DNA from: JANPLD01 sp964445765
Lineage (GTDB): Bacteria; Pseudomonadota; Alphaproteobacteria; Rickettsiales; UBA8987
Direction of reading: 5' to 3'
Assembly (NCBI GenBank): GCA_964445765.1
Contig: CAYULD010000003.1
Coordinates: 248,001 to 312,000, forward strand
Length of the DNA: 64,000 nt
This document shows, in pieces, positions 61,356 to 64,000 of the stretch. Under the pieces are notes generated by a model. The model was not told the DNA's origin, did no database searches, and was given only the letters and a program-made list of their open reading frames with translations. Both the position numbers and the translations under genes were made by a program. Positions within the stretch are counted from its first letter, which is position 1; each line of letters starts with the position of its first letter.

Positions 61356-61852
61356 AAACTAAAATTTTTGCAAATCATGCCCCACTTTACTGGCAAGCGG
61401 GCTTTTCGGTAATTCCTGCAAATGGGAAGAGGGCTTTTCTTAAAAACTGGACTCAATATTGCGATAGATTACCAACTCAAAATGAACTTGAAAATTGGTG
61501 TAAAAAATATCCAGATGCTAATATTGCTTTATGCTTAGGCTCTGCAAGTGGCTTAATTGCTCTTGATTTTGATAATGATGTTTGTGGTGAGCATCAAGAA
61601 ATAATTTCACAAATTCCAGATTCACCAGTTAAAAAAAGGGGGGCAAAAGGTTTTACAGCTTTTTATAAATTCAATGGTGAAAAATCTCGCTCATTTGCAG
61701 TTAAAGGAATTTGCTCGCTTGATGTTCTTTCAACAGGAAAGGCTTGTGTTTTACCACCTTCAAATCACCCTGAAACTAGCAAGCCATATGTTTGGCTTGG
61801 AAATGATTTACTTTCAATAAAAAAAGAGGATTTGCCATGCCTAACTATTTAG
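61352..61852 (+). CDS. Prim-Pol domain protein (bifunctional primase/polymerase)
   Basis: A 166-residue archaeo-eukaryotic-primase-type domain of the phage/plasmid prim-pol group. WQAGFSVIPANGKRAFLKNW at the start, NIALCLGSASGLIALDFDND with the catalytic DxD, and SPVKKRGAKGFTAFYKF form the active-site core. Only the nucleotidyl-transfer domain is present; the helicase is the next, overlapping gene (16 bp). Together they equal one split primase-helicase. Confidence 0.85.
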   Translation: MKTKIFANHAPLYWQAGFSVIPANGKRAFLKNWTQYCDRLPTQNELENWCKKYPDANIALCLGSASGLIALDFDNDVCGEHQEIISQIPDSPVKKRGAKGFTAFYKFNGEKSRSFAVKGICSLDVLSTGKACVLPPSNHPETSKPYVWLGNDLLSIKKEDLPCLTI

Positions 61853-63267
61853 AAATTATTGAGAATATTTACTCAAAATATACGCCAATTTCAAAACCAA
61901 AACCTGCAAATAATAATGCTGTTTTTAGCCGTGAAAGAGATATTTCAGATGCATTAAAATATCTAAATTTAATAGATGCTGATATTTATGATAACTGGCT
62001 AAAAGTAGCGTTTTCCCTTAAAGATAAATTTGGTGATGATGGTTTTTGCCTTTATCATTCTTGGAGTATGAAAAGCCCCAAATATCAATCAGAAGCTGAA
62101 TGTCGCAAAAAGTGGGATTCTGCAAAAGGTAAAGAAAATAATATCAAATTTGGAACGCTAAAATTTTTAGCAGATGCCTCAAATAAAACCCCTTTCTTGA
62201 ATATTGCTGATTGGAACGCCTCAAAATTTAAGGGTGAAGCCCCTCAAACTGAATGGCTTGTTAATGGGTTTTTTCCAAAGGGTATGCCTATATTGCTTGC
62301 AGGTTACGGCGGTATTGGTAAATCTTATCTAACCCTTGCTTTAGCCGTTGCAGTTGCGAATTTTTCTAATGAAGGAAATTTCAAAACTAACGCTTTTTTG
62401 TGCAATAAAATTGTAAAAGGTGGCTCAGTTGTTTATTTTTCTGCTGAAGATAATTCTGCTGAAATTCATAAAAGGCTTTTAGAAATTGACCCAGAAGGCA
62501 AAATTCAAAATAACCCAGATAAATTGAGAATTATTCCACTTTCAGATGCAGGCGGTGCTTTTGCAATAATTAGAAAGAACTCTCAAGGCTTCCTTGAAAC
62601 TACTGAAGAATTTGAAAATTTATTAGTTCAACTTAAGCAGATTGATGATTTAGCAATGGTAATTTTTGACCCGCTTCAAGTTTTTGCTCAAGCTGAGATT
62701 GATAGAGATAACAATTCCGCTCAATTTTTCTGCAATCAGATGAGGCTTTTAGCATCTGAAACTGGGGCAACAATCATAATAAATCACCATATGCGAAAGC
62801 CAGACCAACAAAACCCTATCAAAAATCTAGAAATGGCTAGGGAGGCAGTCAGAGGTGCTTCAGGGCTTGTTGATGGTGTGCGTGGTGTTTTGTGTTTGTG
62901 GGAATATAAAAATGAAGTTTTTGCAGGTATGGCGAAATCAAACTTTGGTGCAAAAAAAGAAATTTACAAACTAACAAGGCTTCCTTCAGGGATTTTAATT
63001 TCTGATGAAGATAGCCTTCATAAAGAAAGTGTATTAGTTTTAGAAATTATTAAAAAATGTTCTGCCACAAATCCGCTAACATCTTCAGGTATAAAAAGTT
63101 TATTTAGTCGTAGAAAAGAATTTGGTGAGCAAATTTTTAGCTGGCAAAGGAAAAAGTGTGAAGAAATAATAGAAAATCTTATAAAAACTAAAAAAGTGGA
63201 AAAGCTGAAAAATGGAAATCTCGTTCCCGTTCCCGCGTTCCCAAATCGCAATGAAATTCGGGAATGA
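61837..63267 (+). CDS. PriCT-2 / RecA-fold replicative helicase
   Basis: A 476-residue protein. Residues about 30-110 match the PriCT-2 primase C-terminal module (SDALKYLNLIDADIYDNWLK, LYHSWSMKSPKYQ). From about 145 there is a RecA/AAA_25-type ATPase: Walker A in LLAGYGGIGKSYLTLALA, Walker B in MVIFDPLQVF, then IIINHHMRKP. A winged-helix-like tail (about 405-465) follows. RepA/DnaB-like hexameric helicases of this type act at iteron origins. The gene's last codons (VPVPAFP) lie inside the repeats at 63222-63390. Confidence 0.86.
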   Translation: MPNYLEIIENIYSKYTPISKPKPANNNAVFSRERDISDALKYLNLIDADIYDNWLKVAFSLKDKFGDDGFCLYHSWSMKSPKYQSEAECRKKWDSAKGKENNIKFGTLKFLADASNKTPFLNIADWNASKFKGEAPQTEWLVNGFFPKGMPILLAGYGGIGKSYLTLALAVAVANFSNEGNFKTNAFLCNKIVKGGSVVYFSAEDNSAEIHKRLLEIDPEGKIQNNPDKLRIIPLSDAGGAFAIIRKNSQGFLETTEEFENLLVQLKQIDDLAMVIFDPLQVFAQAEIDRDNNSAQFFCNQMRLLASETGATIIINHHMRKPDQQNPIKNLEMAREAVRGASGLVDGVRGVLCLWEYKNEVFAGMAKSNFGAKKEIYKLTRLPSGILISDEDSLHKESVLVLEIIKKCSATNPLTSSGIKSLFSRRKEFGEQIFSWQRKKCEEIIENLIKTKKVEKLKNGNLVPVPAFPNRNEIRE

Positions 63268-63390
63268 GATAACCTATTGATATATAATAGCTTTTCGTTC
63301 CCATTCCCGTCATTGTCAAATATGCTCGGGAACAAGGATTTTCTAGGCGTTCCCGCGTTCCCTATATATATAAGGTTATTTCGGGAATGA
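63222..63390. repeat. iteron-like GTTCCC/GGGAAC cluster, candidate origin
   Basis: Two exact CGTTCCCGCGTTCCC copies (63228-63242 and 63348-63362) are 120 bp apart. Two exact TTCGGGAATGA copies (63257-63267 and 63380-63390) are 123 bp apart. Further half-sites are at 63222, 63296-63308 and 63328. About ten GTTCCC/GGGAAY half-sites lie in 170 bases that also hold AT-rich TATATAATAG and CTATATATATAAGG. A repeat cluster beside a helicase gene is the usual form of a plasmid or satellite origin. Confidence 0.6.
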
Positions 63391-63420
63391 AAAATAACTT
63401 TAACCAACTAATTTAATCTT

Positions 63421-63852
63421 ATGCAAAATCTATCTGAAAATTCAGTTGAAATTCAAAAATCTAAACCTTGGCTATTCCAAAAAGGGCAATCTGGCAATCC
63501 ACTTGGTAAACCTAAGGGTTGTAGGAATAAACTCACAAGATACATTGAACATATTACACAAGAAAATATTGAGCAAGTAATGCAGAAATTGATTGAAAAG
63601 GCAAAATGGGGACATTTAGACGCTATAGAATTACTGCTAAATAAAATAATTCCAAGCCCAAAATTTGATAGTGTAAATTTACTTGATGAAGATTTTTCTG
63701 AAATTTCTGAATTAAAACTTTCTAGCAAACAAGATATTAAAAATGCCTCTGAGCTAATAGTTAAAGCAATGATTGCTGGCAAAATAAGCCCCTCTGAAGC
63801 TAACCAAATGCTTAATTTACTAGAGAGGTATAGAGAAATTGCAGGGGGTTAA
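63421..63852 (+). CDS. DUF5681 domain protein
   Basis: A 143-residue protein. The N-terminal FQKGQSGNPLGKPKGCRNKLTRYIE is the DUF5681 hallmark, found in many phage- and element-encoded small proteins, sometimes just before terminase genes. The rest is helical (HLDAIELLLNKIIPSPK, then a C-terminal MLNLLERYREI). Function unknown; DNA binding or terminase association is a guess from context. Confidence 0.8.
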   Translation: MQNLSENSVEIQKSKPWLFQKGQSGNPLGKPKGCRNKLTRYIEHITQENIEQVMQKLIEKAKWGHLDAIELLLNKIIPSPKFDSVNLLDEDFSEISELKLSSKQDIKNASELIVKAMIAGKISPSEANQMLNLLERYREIAGG

Positions 63853-64000
63853 AAGATTAAGATTTTAAGATAGGGTATCCCGTATTGCTACGGGAAGAAC
63901 CCACGAATTTCTTCTTATTATAACAACCATTTCCACACAGATATTCTATAAGAGAAATTCTATATTGAATAATAAAAACAAATTTTGTAGTGTCAAGTGT

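Larger units (their letters stand above)
58590..64000 (+). mobile_element. integrated element at tRNA-Arg, right end outside the window
   Basis: All genes run the same way from the tRNA: tyrosine integrase, two unknown proteins, Prim-Pol, PriCT-2/RecA helicase, iteron-like repeats, DUF5681 protein. Integration plus autonomous replication functions without structural phage genes fit a phage satellite or integrated plasmid. The right attachment copy of the tRNA 3' end is not within the window. The last 148 bases (63853-64000) hold no gene and a short CCCGTATTGCTACGGG hairpin at about 63879-63894. Confidence 0.75.

Overview
The window is AT-rich (by eye about one third G+C) and uses the standard code. 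Its core genes point to an alphaproteobacterium with a small genome, possibly in or near the Rickettsiales. The main markers are the very large NAD-glutamate dehydrogenase, a PopZ-type polar organiser, a bacterial ELM1-family protein, a short HIG1-domain membrane protein, PyrB paired with a metal-site-less dihydroorotase-like protein, and a Kdo/lipid A gene group. The placement is inferred from gene content; no 16S rRNA gene is present.

Left part (1-13.6 kb): an edge-truncated malate dehydrogenase gene and pstS, then tRNA-Cys. About 11 kb of accessory DNA follows the tRNA. It holds a short secreted protein, a Fic protein behind three exact 31-bp promoter repeats, and a divergent metabolic cluster. 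The cluster encodes an HglS-type 2-oxoadipate dioxygenase/decarboxylase, a D-2-hydroxyglutarate dehydrogenase-like flavoprotein, a class I/II aminotransferase and a 740-residue protein with several helix-turn-helix-like segments. Together the three enzymes fit the route L-2-aminoadipate to 2-oxoadipate to D-2-hydroxyglutarate to 2-oxoglutarate, the last part of a lysine or pipecolate catabolic pathway. A 26-bp perfect palindrome sits between the two transcription units.

Middle part (13.6-58.5 kb): mostly housekeeping genes, with dispersed palindromic and MITE-like repeats in the gaps. Groups include cysQ and the large gdh; a peroxide set (ahpD, ahpC, a 42-residue Cys-containing microprotein, and oxyR with an OxyR-type box) followed by gshB; ompA-like, rimI and mfd; pyrB and pyrX; a TolC-family gene with a nine-G tract; rsmG and pccB; a restriction-modification pair beside tRNA-His; popZ, yraN, a BON lipoprotein and ybeY; pdhB; the ornithine-lipid pair olsB-olsA; greA, engB, and the lipid A genes DUF374-kdtA-lpxK; rnpB; folD and trpB; rsmI; a Fur/Zur repressor and a cold-shock gene.

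Right part (58.5-64 kb): tRNA-Arg(ACG) followed by an intact tyrosine integrase and a compact same-strand gene set: two unknown proteins, a Prim-Pol domain protein, a PriCT-2/RecA-type helicase and a DUF5681 protein. About ten GTTCCC-type half-sites lie at the helicase gene's 3' end and look like an iteron origin. This resembles an integrated plasmid or phage satellite that runs off the right edge.
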